The position numbers and the translations under genes were made by a program. The notes under the pieces are model-generated. The model saw nothing but the letters and a program-made list of their open reading frames with translations, searched no databases and was not told the origin of the DNA. This document shows positions 20,481 through 33,263 of a stretch of DNA of 64,000 nucleotides, piece after piece. The DNA is from Blasia pusilla (taxonomy: Eukaryota; Marchantiophyta; Marchantiopsida; Blasiales): NCBI GenBank assembly GCA_050084515.1, contig CM114271.1:39432001-39496000 (forward strand), in the 5' to 3' direction. How positions within the stretch are numbered: the first letter of the stretch is position 1; every line of letters begins with the position of its first letter.

Positions 20481-23330
20481 GTGACTAACTAGGTTGGGTG
20501 AAGGCGCTCGAATTGACGGCAAATTTATCTTCTATAATAAGATTTCCTTTTTATTTTCCATACCATTAAAAAAAATAATTTTTATATCACTCTTTTTTCT
20601 ACGGATCTTACAAGCACCGGTCATTTTTTCTCTTCATTTATCCTATCCTATCCACGAATCCTCACACGAATGTGATTATTAATTTCCCGCCCCCTTATGT
20701 GATTTTGTCTTACGATCCCTATTGCTAAGCATGAGTCCAAGACCACTCCACTACACATCGAAGGAAGAAGGCGGGGAGTGAAGGGCATTTCCCAGCCATT
20801 CCCTCCGCATGAAGTCTTGTGACGAAAAATTGTCTCCCAAAACTCATAGAGCACAACTTATCGACATGGTGATTGGGCCATGTATCGTTACTACAACCGT
20901 TAGATCAGCCGCAACTTTGGAGCTCCACTTAAGGATGCGATATTGAGCAATTTAGGGATGTTGGATCGGAGGAGTTGGGGAATGTTCCATGCCTTCCTAA
21001 ATGAGCACTTGCCTGAAGCTTTTCGTTCGACATACTTGCCTTGCCTTTCTTGATGGTATCCTTCGCCTTGTCACGTCGATCGTGTCGGGTCTTCCTTGTG
21101 GATGGATTCCTTGGTTCCCTTCTATGGAAATATGAACTACTAGCTTATGCCCATGCGATGCATAAATGTATAATTTTAAATTACGCATCCTAAGTATACA
21201 ATTGAATTCGAGTGATCCTATTGGCTTAGACAGCGAGCAATTCTATTGTCTAAAAAGGACATGTGTAAAAAGCAGAGGTAATCTCAAAATGAAGAGGCAC
21301 TCTACAATAATACTATAGATTGGTCTTGTTTTCTCTTACCAGTCTTTCTAGTGTATTTTGCCCAATATGCGACACAAACAACAACGCTCTTAAAATGAGC
21401 ATAATTTTTGGCGGCAAGTGATTGTTATCATTCTCATTTCATTATCCATAGTGTTCAATGACGACTTCTCATTTAGTCAACGCTAGAGGAAATGGTTTGG
21501 TTCAAAGAACAAGATATTCATTCCTTTTTTTCGCTCAATGTATAGCTCATGGCAGGTACTTTTGGTTGTTCCTTTTATTACGAGTTTTATTTCGTAGTAT
21601 TAGTGGCGGCATAAGGATTTCTTGCCAAGAATTAGGCTTGTGCCCTTATCAACAACATGATTTGCTTTGGTTCATTGATTTCTTAACCTTCCTAAACATA
21701 TCAAAGTGAAAAAAAAAATTCTTTCACCACATGCCTTATTAGCCATAATAAGCAATGGTGACAAATTTTCCAAAATCTATGTGGATTCTAGTCCCGTTCT
21801 TAATTATATAGGCTATGTACAAGCAATCCTAACTCTAATCCTAACCATAGTATCGAGTAATACTAATTGTGTTTAACTAACTTATCAAGATTGAGCTTTT
21901 GTATTTTGTGTGAGTATCAAATGTGACAGTTTGAGTTTGATGAGCTTGACTATAACTCATTCTTCACTAATAAAAGCCAACCTCTCAATCTATCACGTGC
22001 CCTTGGTTTACGCTCATGGCTCTGGGGTTTTGATTCTAAAAGCCTTTGAAGATCCTCCCCCTTATATATGGTTCTAGAGAAATTCACCACTCCCTTTATT
22101 CAAGGAAGTCCTCTTGGGCCACTTCTTGTGATCCCTAGTCCAAGTTGTTATCCCAATATATCTAAATCTTTAGTGCATTGAAACCGAATTCTCACAATCT
22201 TTCCAACGCCACCTTATTCATTCAGAATGCATCTTCGATATCTCTATTATGACCTTAAGCTCTAACACGCTAGGTTGGACCCACCTTACAATCTAACTCT
22301 TTTGGGACTTGAGCTCTTCTTAATTTCCACTCAATGTTTGATCATGTTATTTTAAGTCACAACCATCATTATTCGAGACATCCCTTAGGGCTCATGTCTT
22401 GCTTTTACAACTTATGTTTCCCTTACTAGATTTCAATGCATTTCTGTCATAGTGGAATTCCACTAGAGCTTGATTTTCTATGTTGACACGAGTTTGGTTA
22501 TAAGAGTTGTGACACAAGAAGTAAGAGTTATAATATAGCTACCACTTAACATGTTGATTGGATTGTTGGCTACTAATGCCACACATTTTTGTATAGGTCA
22601 TGATTTCCGTACGTAGCTCCATCTACGCGGACATGCAAGAAAATAGAATCATGTGGATTAAGTATCTCTAGGTAGATTAAGAGCACCTCCTCTTGTTGTG
22701 GCTAGATCAATATATAAGCACTTCAATGTGATGGTCGTGTTTGATCAACTTCAAATTACTAGTAGCGTGAAGTGAAGTTCTCCAAATCCTCCGTTGCAGC
22801 TACAGATCTAAAGCCCGATCAATTCCCATAGAGTTGATGATGATCGATAGCAATGGGTAGCATTACTACCACAAGTCACTACGGGGAATGGCGATGATAG
22901 TTACGCGTGCAACTCACGAATGTAAGGAGACTCTATGAAGAAGTCCTTCGACCTCATCCACGATGTGATAAATCGCATGGAGCTGCCTCCTCGTGATGGC
23001 ACCGTTGGGTTGTCCGATTTCGACTGCCACTTTGGCATCAACAAAATCCTTATCTTTGATCAATTCGAAGCTGAGAAGCTTGAAGATGATGTATGGGTCT
23101 AAATCCATATTTCAGCAAATCGGGTCTAAAAGCATAGTCCAGTCATATGTTGAGAAGTTTTTTGGCCTATCTATGTAGCACCAAGTCCCAATAGAAACTC
23201 ATCGTCTGGCATTAAACCAACCTCTCCAAACTTCTATCCCAATCTTCTCAAAGACAAATTCTTGCCAATGTCAACGTTTAAGGAAGAAAGCAACACCTTT
23301 GAAAGAAAACTAGACGCTAGTGGTGGAATT
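20481..23330. other. AT-rich intergenic DNA with transposon debris
   Basis: No host gene is visible. A weak Helitron-like 3' terminus on the minus strand (ATAAGCTAG followed by T) lies at 21139-21162. A 64-codon open stretch at 22914-23108 (minus) is unidentified. The block ends at a short GA run at 23334-23351. Confidence 0.4.
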
Positions 23331-23333
23331 TAT

Positions 23334-23351
23334 AGAGAGAGAGAGAGAGAC
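23334..23351. repeat. (GA)9 microsatellite
   Basis: A pure GA run. It sits just beyond the 3' side of the minus-strand LINE remnant and could be that element's tail or a pre-existing target. Confidence 0.85.
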
Positions 23352-23599
23352 TGTACTCATTAAGTAGTGCCTGTCGTAGCCTTGCGACCATAGACCCCGC
23401 GCCCTGGTTGGACGGTGCTTGAGACTGGGATGGGTGTAGAGAGAGAAGCAAGTGAAGAAGGTACCATATGAGAGGAGGGAGACACTCTCATATAGTGTGA
23501 GTGCTGACCAAACAACGTGTTTGTGCGGAGCTTCCAAGTGTCAACCAAGAAGCTCTTCACCACACCATCTACTTTACCTGATTGGGATCCCCAATAGAC

Positions 23600-24836
23600 A
23601 TTACTTACCAAAGGTCAGTGACTTTGGGCAATGAATCAAGGCTCTTGAATGTGTTGAACAATTCTCGTGCTACCACTTAGCAATATCAAGATATGCTCTT
23701 GCTCTGTGTGTTGTGAATTTTGCACAGGAGACCAAGTAATGACTAGAGGTTTCGTCCCCATCGTCACACAAGGCGCAAGAGTTTAGTTGTGTTCCCATCC
23801 TGCTTTTCTTATGGTTCAAGGGGATTGCCATGTCCTGAACTTGAACTTGAGTCGGGTTCCCAAGCAAGGGGTTCCCCGTAAATAGTTCTTCATTCGCCCT
23901 CTCGGGATATACCGTCAAAAGAGAGAGGTCGACATTTTCATGGCTTCCTCCGTCTTTGTTTCTGCTGTGAGCGTTTGCCCATTGCTTTGGTTATGGTATC
24001 CACGAATGCTTTCTCATCTTGCTCCCCGAGTTCAGAGGCCCTGGGAGCTTGGATGCTTGCACAATCTCTTGAACCTTTTTGTCCAAGATTTGGCGTGTTT
24101 TACGGGTCTTCTTTGGGTCCGGTTTTCCCAATCACCTCTTTAGGATAGCGATGGGAGTCCATTGTCTCCAGCTGCCTCCGCCATTTCAACTTGGCGATGT
24201 CACGTCTATCCTCCAAGGGTTCCAGACCTGTTCGATCTCACACCAACGCTGGTTGTTTGTGATGAAGTTGACATCATACCCCAAACGCCTTCACCGCAGA
24301 GCTTCAAGCCTATACCTTTGTTTGGTGTTGGCATCCCACACTTCTCGCCCGTATTCAGCAAGGGACTAATGGTATGCAAAATGACACAGCGCTTTTACGA
24401 TGTGATGTCCCGGCTTTGTAGGAATCGGGATGGACCGTTCACCTTCTTGTGGCCTTTCTCAGTAGTCTTCTTAATGTGTGCATCCCACATGCAATCTTCT
24501 GATAATTCTATGCCCAGATAGGTGTAGGTAGCCACACGGGGGATCTCTTGGTCACCCCAGTACCACTATTGGTCTTGGTCCTCCTCCTTGCCATTGAAAA
24601 TCATCACACCGCACTTCAGTACATTTGCCTCCATGCCCCACATGTCACACCAGATTTTGGTCAGGGAGATCATCTCTTGGAGTTTCTCTCCTGTTTTCCT
24701 CGAGGCCATCAAAGTCATCAGCAAACATCAGGGCAACAATAGAGTTTTTGCCCACCCGTATGCCTAGTCCACTATCCTCCATTTCTTCCAATAGGGAATT
24801 CACGAAAATGTTGAAGAGGGTGGGGGAGAGCGGGCA

Positions 24837-24838
<2 letters not shown>
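23600..24838 (-). pseudogene. LINE-type non-LTR retrotransposon pol fragment (RT C-terminal half and zf-RVT)
   Basis: Read on the minus strand, the segment opens with GCPLSPTLFNIFVNSLLE and the RT catalytic motif LMFADD (about 24645-24838). It continues with the thumb-like KCGVMIF and VATYTYLGIELSEDCMWDA (about 24400-24620). It ends in a zinc-finger-like zf-RVT segment, CALCDDGDETSSHYLVSC (about 23690-23790). Stops and frame changes interrupt it, so it is dead. All sequence upstream of the GCPLSP motif is missing, including the endonuclease and RT motif A. The break coincides exactly with a GA/CT microsatellite. Confidence 0.85.

Positions 24839-24839
<1 letters not shown>

Positions 24840-24889
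<50 letters not shown>
24840..24889. repeat. (GA)25 microsatellite at the LINE truncation point
   Basis: About 50 bp of pure GA dinucleotide. On the minus strand it is (CT)n and reads as an open Ser-Leu run directly joined to the RT motif GCPLSP. Confidence 0.95.
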
Positions 24890-24892
<3 letters not shown>

Positions 24893-24989
24893 TATTGACC
24901 TCCTCCACGACGCCCACTCCTGTAGGCCGGAGTTGCCCACTTCCTATCCTTCGCACCTCTCCTACCGCAATGATGCAATGAGGTCAATC

Positions 24990-27900
24990 TCAATGTCCTC
25001 CAATCGTGCTAGATGCAAAAAGCTTGATATTCTTCTATGCAAACTGTGCTCTAAGATGATCAAGCACAATCTAACTATGGACGAAATAGAGCTAAATGCC
25101 CTCAAATTGCACTCACGCCAGCGCAGAGAAGAGAAGTAATGTAGGCGCAAACCAAGACGACGTTGATCGAAGTGTGGGAGTTTGTTCTTTTTAAATAGCA
25201 GACTTGCCCTTTGTATCCAATACACTAAACCCATGCCTTAGTGCCCTAAACCCCAAATCTTGAATGACCCTTCCTTAAAGGAAAAGATTATAAGGTTTAA
25301 TTACCTAAGTTGTGTTCTATTAGCTTCCACTTATATAGTTTCTTTGGCTTCTCATGCATATCCTTTCATCCATTGAACGTATACCCGGAAATGTAGCATG
25401 TAACATATACTTCTAGAAAAGTAATACAAATATGGATTTTGTGCTCAAAGTAAAAAATCCTTTCGTGATTTCAAATTGGTATTGGAATTAAGTAATAGTT
25501 GGTCCTTCCACCCCGATCCAAAACCCTTCCCCCCTCTCTAAGTTTACACTAGTCACTAATTGTGACTAAACTATCTTGTGAGTGATTCACAAGTCAATTG
25601 ATCAGTTCCAGTGTAACTTAGTGTAATTCAAATGACTCTTAATAACACAAGTCACAAACATATGGGTTTAAAATGGCCCGTTTTCTACTAGTGAATTTTT
25701 TGTGCACTTGCCGCCCTATCACCTAGGAAGAGAAGAACATGCAATAAACCTCTTTTGAACCAACATCGCACATTATAACATTCTAACCATGCTAAATTGG
25801 CATTAAAGCACATTATATGAAGCGACTATATGTAGACATACCCCAACTATCATTTATGGGTTTGGAGAGACAAGGGGCAATGAAAGGCTAATAGTCACTA
25901 TGCTGCGACTGTACACTCGCCCCAAAAAATTTTCATGACCCATCAGAAAATATTGAGTCAGAACCTTCTCTCGCTGGAACTATTGGATATGAAAGGGATG
26001 ATATGGTCCTCCATCCTATCATGACATGGAAACATGTAATCAAAATAGAGTTTCATTTGCACATGGAATTCCAAAGCACCAAATTCTATAGAACTACAAG
26101 TTACTAATGCCACTCTCATATCGATCTTATGATATTCTAAAATTTGAGACTTGAAGATAACATGTAAATTATCCAAGGTCCCAAATGTTACACTTTTTCT
26201 TCTCCACGATGGGCCATAAGGGGACCACCCCATTATTCTTGACTTCACATTGGCTGAGAAGATTATGTGTATGGAGCCCATTGGGCTTGAGTGCCTAATT
26301 GTAAAGATGATTGGGTATTCCCCATCCATTGATGTTCTACATATCTTTGTTGTGACCAAGGCATGCCACCAACCTATTGTTGTTGAGTAAAAGGCCATAA
26401 TCATGTTTAAGAAATGAGACGTAAGGTGTGGTTCATTTGGGATAACTCTATTGCTCCACATAAATCAAAGTAAGCATAGATAAAAAAATTTGGCCTTAGA
26501 TATTTATAAGTAAAATGTCCAAGAAATTTGATCGTTTTATTGGAACCCCCGATTTGAAAGTACCCTACATGTATTAATACCCGATTACCCTAAACATGTG
26601 TTTGAGCAGAATGCCTCTCTAGTAAAAAGATATCAAGACCAAGGTGTTTGCTACTAAGGGATGTTGCAAATAATGGATAGGTACTTTTATGGGAGGAGCG
26701 CCTCCTAGATGGCGACACCCAAAATAGTGACATATGTCTCTAAAGTACCCTATTTTTTCTTACTCATTTTCTTCCTACTTTCAAAAACAAATTTAGAGGA
26801 AAAAGGAAGGTGCTCGTGCATAGCACATACACTTATGGGTAGCTTACTAGTTTTATTTAGAACAAATCTCTTTTGAGGATCAAATATAGGTGACTTTGAG
26901 AGGAAATTACTGGGAAGGTGGAGTGACTTAGAGCGTTCCAAAAAATTACCGCCAGAAGTTCAACAGAGCCTAATAGGCATGATTTTAATGGATTAGCAAG
27001 ATAATCCAAACTCTTTATGAGACACAAAGTAGGAAAATAAATATGCAAGCTTTTGACATTTCTAAAATTTTCTTTAAGGCCTTTTATCATTTTTTTGGGT
27101 GTTATAAACATCAATTTAATGTGCTTTCATCCATGACATCCACCATTAAACTAGTTTGCATTATCACATAATAGGTTTGAGTCAAAACTTTTGACATGTA
27201 GACAAAGCCTTCATATATGGCACGTCTATATTTGTTGAGCTTATTGGGCACATTTAATCTAGAACTTTTCAAGTAATTTGTTTCTTTGAAAATATTCAAT
27301 GGACGAATTTTCAGGTCAAATTTTCGTTACAAATTTTTTCCCCAAAAAATAGAAACAATTGGTGGAAAATCTCTGCTGCCAAAATTTATTACCAAAACAA
27401 TCCCTCCCATCAATTTTTTCCACAAAAAACTCTTATAAAAAAACCTACCAGAAAGTTGTGCAAATCATATTTGAGTCTTCGGAAATTTCTTGCCGATAGC
27501 AACTAGCCAAAAATAATCCAACTCATCAAATTTTGAGTGTTGGTTGAAAAAAAATCACATGATATTTATACAATTTTAAGTTCCTTTTCAAGAATTTATG
27601 CTCATAATCTATTTTCCATTGCTTGAATTTCATGTTCCATTATCATTTTCATCTCCCTCATACTTACTGCATCACAAGAGCATCAACTGGCTAATTTGAC
27701 TAGATGAAAAGATTCAAATTAAAGAAAAGTTGTTTACATTTAAAAATTTACACTTTGATGAAATAAACAAATTATACTAATTACATTTCTTACCAATTAG
27801 AGTTATTTATCTTAATTTTATCATCTTCAAAATCCTAAGTTTTCAAATTTTGAAGCGATCACTTTTTTTTCTTAAATTGCATCTATTTCTATTTACTCTA

Positions 27901-29848
27901 CTTGTTTCTATACAAATTCTGTTAAAAGACATATTTTGGAATCTCCCATTGGGCATGTCAATACATAATGGTATGGTATAAACACATCCAAATGCCCTAA
28001 TCTCTATAATCAATAATTGTTATCTTACACATGTTGTGTATAAAGTGTAATCATCTCCACTCATGTGAAAATTCAAATCCATTTCTTTCTATATTTTTAA
28101 TGAGCTAGTTCTCATTATATGACATGATTGCATTTTTTTTTGCCCAAATAAAAGTCTATTATCTATCCAAATGGCACTGGTCAAACATTAGAGATGTTAA
28201 GGAAATCATAAAGGTAGTTTCACAGTAGAAACAAAACTTCCTAATTCTAAATAGCTAGCTCAGAATAGTGCCTCGATTCTCCCATGACCTTTATCTAAAC
28301 TAAATACGTCAGCCTAAAAATAATATTCAATCAATCCACCATCCGCCAAGAAGCAAAGAATGATTGGTTATGGACTTATATGACACATAACCCATTCTCT
28401 AGCTTTTGGTCCTAACTTAACATACCATTTATCATGTAGGTCATAAGTTCTCAATTATGCAGTCTTATCTCTCATTGAGATTGGAGTAAACCCTTTTTCT
28501 AACTTAAATTTAATTCCCTAACCATTCAATTCTTATATATTGCTGCCCTTATTGCTATGCAAGACATAAAAGTGCAATGGAGAATGCCTTTTGTGTCCCA
28601 CATTTAGTTTTCCCTAATACATCCTTATCTTTGGTCGAGGCCAAAGTCAACTTGCAAATAACTTAATTATCATATATTGTTTTCATGGTCGTTGCGATGC
28701 ATGAAAAGTATGACATCAAACATAATTCAATGAAATGAGAATTTAAATGAAAATATGTATACATGTGTCTTAATGAGCAAATAAAATAACAATGGCATTG
28801 AATTGTTTTACATTCCTTAATGCCTAATATTCATAATGTTGTAGATTAACCATTTAGGGTTAATTTAACTCTCTTGTCAAGAGAATTATTTTCCCTCTTT
28901 TCTTAAAGGTGAGTTTTATGAAATGATAAATGTGAGAGCATATCAAACTAGAATAGTTATCTCTTTTTCATTATAAATTGTTATGCCTCATACTTAGAAA
29001 CAAAATGACCACAATGAGAAGACCTTTAAATCCATTAAATTTTTGTTGGACATGTTTATATAATATAAATTAAATTATCATTTTTTTGCTTGTAGAGTCA
29101 TTGCACAATTCAATGAGGATTTCACTTATATTAATTTTATTTTGTTTTTTGGAGGTACACGAAATATTCGACTATAGATATGATCTTGAAGATGACTACC
29201 AACTTATTAATGAACATTGTATCACAAAGATCTATGACCTCAACCAAGATCAAGGAGTAATTTTCAAATATGTTTATTGATATGATTCTATTCCTTCATA
29301 ATCAAGGAAATCTGAGCAAAGATCAATGGCATTTTCTTGTAGTTCACATGAATGAAAGATCTAATATGACTATACTGTATGATCCAAATATATTAAAGAA
29401 ATTTTCTTAAATGGATGAGTAAAAACGTAGAAGAGTGAAAAAATGAAACTCCACCGAATATGAGTTCAAGTGAAGTTTCATCAACCAAAAAAAATCCAAG
29501 AAGCAAAGTATGCTCCCGACAAGTTGTTGCAAGATAACCAAACAAAAAAGAAAGTCAAGAGACATAAATGAGAATACTACATAATCATTGAATCAGATTT
29601 CCTTTATTCAAGTTTTGAAGGGAAAAAGTGAGAAAAAAGCCCAACAAGAAGAAAAAAAGAAGAAGGTAATGATTGTCTCAAACACTCAAACTTGGTCCCA
29701 TTGAGCTTAAATTAGAGAGAGAAAAGACACGTGGAAAATCATCAATAATCCCTACTTTAAAAAAGAAGTATGTTTGATGTATCTTAAGTTTTATCATCGC
29801 TAAAGTAAGTATGTATATTACAAAACTTTTTGAACAAAGTTGCTCGTA
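24990..29848. other. AT-rich intergenic DNA
   Basis: Strongly AT-rich, with stops in all frames over most of its length. The only long open frame is the unidentified one at 25958-26461 (minus). I see no RNA gene, terminal repeat or conserved protein motif in the rest. Confidence 0.4.
25958..26461 (-). other. Unidentified 167-codon open frame
   Basis: ATG-initiated frame in AT-rich DNA. The predicted product starts MWSNRVIPNEPHL and is rich in His, Ile, Met and Ser, with no motif I recognise. No splice signals or conserved neighbours argue for a gene. An eroded transposon fragment or chance are the likely explanations. Confidence 0.25.
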
Positions 29849-30440
29849 CTAATTCATCCGAGATAGACCTTCTCCTCTCAACGGCACTTTTACGTTGTGA
29901 TTGAATAATTTGGCATTCATCCTCGCATCCACTTGATTGATGTTTTTTAGTAGGGGCTTCGCATGTAGAATGATAAAATTATGCAAAACTTCATATGCAA
30001 GCGTTACTTTAGAAATAATTTCTAGAGACATTTGAAAATTGCGTAGAAATGCCCATCTTTCTTTCAAATGACTATTTTTTTTTTCTTCTATTGTCATTCT
30101 TATCTTTGATATATGTTCATCAAATCTATTTTCCAATGGATTGCCTTGATATAGATGTCGATGGAAAAACTTCAATAACCATGATCGTAGGGGATAGGCG
30201 ATCTTCACAAGTACCTTGGGCAGATTGAATTGAACCTCTTCATGTTCAAGTGACAATGATTTTTAGTTGAGAAAGGATATGTTTCTCTTCACTGTATTGA
30301 TACATTGTGGATTGCCTTAAATGTGCAACATGATGAGAGCATGCGTGTTTGGTACATTGTCAACATAAGTCCCAAAACTTCAAATTGAGATCATATATCT
30401 TGGAGAAGCATTGAATAATTAGAATGATGATTCCTATAAT
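29849..30440 (-). pseudogene. PIF/Harbinger-type DDE transposase remnant (C-terminal part)
   Basis: The minus strand reads AYPLRSWLLKFF, then FDEHISKIRMTIEEKKN, HLKERWAFLRNF and AYEVLHNFIILH. This is the order of conserved blocks at the C-terminal end of HARBI1/DDE_Tnp_4 transposases. The residues before AYP, normally a GDxAYP context with a catalytic acidic residue, read VKI, so the active site is damaged. Further upstream (about 30300-30440) a degraded match to the preceding GSVHDA-type block (VDNVPNTHA) can be seen in a frame broken by stops. Confidence 0.8.
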
Positions 30441-32120
30441 GCTTTGGAAAATATTTCCTAGCATATTTGAATTTAAGTTTTATGTGAGATCCACCTATGG
30501 CTCCTATGATTTATGAAATTTTACTTATGCGCTTATATTTATGTATTTATTCAATCTTTCATCAAATGTTGACCATCCAATATATTTGGGGTATAATTTA
30601 TATATACTTGTTAGAATTTTAGTGTTTAGAGATGTGTATTTGATATTTTTTTATTGTCCAATCCCATATAAGTCACTCAAGATTTGGAATGATAGATTGT
30701 AGGCAAATCAATAAATAACGATCGAATATATTTTGTTATCTCAACTCTTTTTTTTGTTGCTCTCTCTCACGTTGGCATAGGTGACATGAATGGTTCAATC
30801 ATATCTAGAAGGTTTTGAAAATTTTCAAAAAAAAATTAGATATCGATTTTTCATGTGATTGTAAAAAGCTCGTAATTATAACTAAAAATCTCCTTATGAA
30901 TGATCTCTCACTATATGAATTGTTTAGGTATCACCAGAACCTCTCTTCCTCCACTTGATTGATTTTGATGCCACTTTCAATTACGAAATAGAATATGAAT
31001 AAATTTTAAATATCAACTTCATCATCTTTCGTGCTGCCTATCATAAAATTAACGAATTCGATTTTGCTAAACACTCCTCCTTGAAAAAACCATGCATAAA
31101 ATAACTCAAAAGCATCCATAATTACATCTAAAATAATCTCAATAAAACCTCCTTATTCTTCAACTTTCTCAATATATATGTCAAAATTAATTTTTCAAAT
31201 AAAACAAAGAAAGCAAAAAAAACACTCCATGATCCCCTAGAATGTGATGTGACTCTCCAAAATGATCTCTGATTTGTGTGTCTACCCAAAATCTATTCCC
31301 TCCTTTCCTCAACCTGGGACTTTAAAGAGGGTTGAAAATAGAAAAATTGTTGGAACATTTGTGTGGCTACATTGCTTCAACTTGGGATGGAGCCGAGAAA
31401 GGGTGAACCATCCTTCTATGAAATGCCAAAAGTGATGCACTCCCAATTTTAGGTTGGAATAGATATATTTTTCAATTTATGCAAAATTTCCATCAGTTAG
31501 TTGTCAAAATTTGTGGCTATGAAGAAGAAAAAAAAAAGATACGCCATGCTCATTACGGCCTCTACATATAGGCCTCCTCATAAATACTGGCTAGGGGCAG
31601 ATCCACGTCACAGATTTCCACTCTCAAAGAGCACGCCATCGACCTCAGCACTGTTTCTACGTGGCATATGGTGAAAAGTGACCCTCCTAGGGTTCTCAAC
31701 AGACGACACTACTTTGGTAGTCGCACTTAGTGGTTGATTAGGCCTGAGTTGAATCTCTTGACAAAACAACAAAACTATGCGCAGTCGACTATGTAATTTC
31801 ACTCGAGTGCAACAGCTTCCTAAACTTGCATAGCTACTCCTTGTGATTACTGCTGGTCATGTACGCCTTACGTCTTACGATTGAGCCTGTCAAGAGTTGT
31901 TGACCTTATCGAATCTGGCAGAAGTTGTCAAGTTCATTCGTGTGATATAGAGTCCGATGATTTCAACTCCAACCGACTATCCCCACAAACACGATAAGCT
32001 TTGTCATTAATCTTATCCCACCTTGAGCTTGAGCAACATTTCTTTTCCGTCTTTTTTCATATCTGCTTCGAACTTGGCATTTCGCATTCGGCTTCCTCCC
32101 CGGCGAGATAAAGTTATTGT
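30441..32120. other. AT-rich DNA upstream of the Helitron helicase remnant
   Basis: Positions 30441-31550 are very AT-rich and probably contain the eroded N-terminal half of the Harbinger element. Positions 31550-32120 have a more balanced composition and no recognisable protein. The 5' part of a Helitron, with its Rep domain, would be expected here but I cannot see it. Confidence 0.35.
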
Positions 32121-32274
32121 GACATTGACCCAACAACACTCAATGAAGAGCAATAGAACCTATTCCACAAACTTAGACAAATAGATTATGGTATAGTAAT
32201 CCTCTCAGGTGCCCCAGGCTATGGGAAGTCCTACTTCATAAAATTCATGTACAAGTTGTGGTCTTCCTAAAACA

Positions 32275-33263
32275 TGTCGCGCCCCTACTCTCCTTGAACG
32301 TCAATTTTTAGTGTTGCGGAAGCGTACGTTCAGTAGGTCACAATCTCATCGCCGATCTACACCCAAACATGCACTCTTGTTAGTCGGGTCTGGGCCAACC
32401 AGCGTTCCAACCTACCGAGTTCTCAACTCGGCGTCTCATCAAGCTCAACCTTCCTTAGTTCCTTGGAAGTCTATTCCAAGACTTGGAATAGACTTCCTGG
32501 TTAGTCCAGGGATCTGAAACGACACTCGCGCGCCTAGCGATCCCAACTGTTCAACGGACCTCGTGTGAGTTCCAAACCGAGACCCAAGTAATTGAGTCGC
32601 GGGGTGAAATCCAAGAGGGATATCTAAAATCACCTTAATAGACTTGGTGCAGGTTTTCCAACCCAACCCCCAAACTCGCGTTCCGTTCCATGCCCTTGAG
32701 CCGCCTCGCGGTGCCCAAAGTGGGGTTCGGGTTCCAAGCACTCTCGGAGACCTTCCCTTTACTAGTACTTCTGGGGTTCTCCAATAACCCCCCCCCCCCT
32801 TTGGAAAAGGAGGGTCGGGCCCTTCATTGTGGCCCTCAACCCGACTCTACTTACAGTCGTTTCCGGATTGTTTCTCAGCCGCTGCTAAAGCGTTTGCAAA
32901 GACCTTTAGTGCGTTTGAAGTGGCTTTCCATAAGCTTTCTAACGCACCCTTATTTAATCCAAACGCATCTTGGCGCTAAAAGTTATGGCCATAAATACAG
33001 TCGGAAACTCTCAAACGCTAGTGGCGTTCCAAATCCGGATTCTTCCTTTGACAACCCACTTCCTAGACTCGACTTCTTTCAAGTCTCATTCCACGTTTGG
33101 TCCATGTTTCTCGGTCGCGACCACAACATGTGAAACGCGAAGCCTCGCTCGCATCTCGTCTCTTGTCTCCTCTCCGAGACTACTCCAACGCGCAAACCAT
33201 CTTAGCGTGAGCCCGCTAATGTTCCGATGTTCTGCTTGGCACTCGTTTGGTCATGAGGGGACA
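32275..33263. mobile_element. Solo LTR of 989 bp with 5-bp target-site duplication
   Basis: The insert starts TGTCGCGCCCC and ends GGGGACA, giving the TG...CA termini of an LTR. AAACA flanks both sides (32270-32274 and 33264-33268). It splits the helicase pseudogene between the Walker A block and the TGIDAV block, and the frame on both sides is continuous if one target copy and the insert are ignored. Its composition is more GC-rich than the surroundings. No protein motif occurs inside. It differs from the gypsy LTR family found elsewhere in the window. Confidence 0.85.
32465..32497. repeat. Perfect 16-bp palindrome arms around one base
   Basis: GGAAGTCTATTCCAAG at 32465-32480, a single A, then CTTGGAATAGACTTCC at 32482-32497. 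The arms match exactly. It lies in the 5' third of the solo LTR, where U3 control elements would be expected. Confidence 0.95.

Noticed and set aside
21139-21162. Helitron-like 3' end ATAAGCTAG/T on the minus strand
   Set aside because: The hairpin before CTAG is weak (4 bp), so it is not called as a feature.
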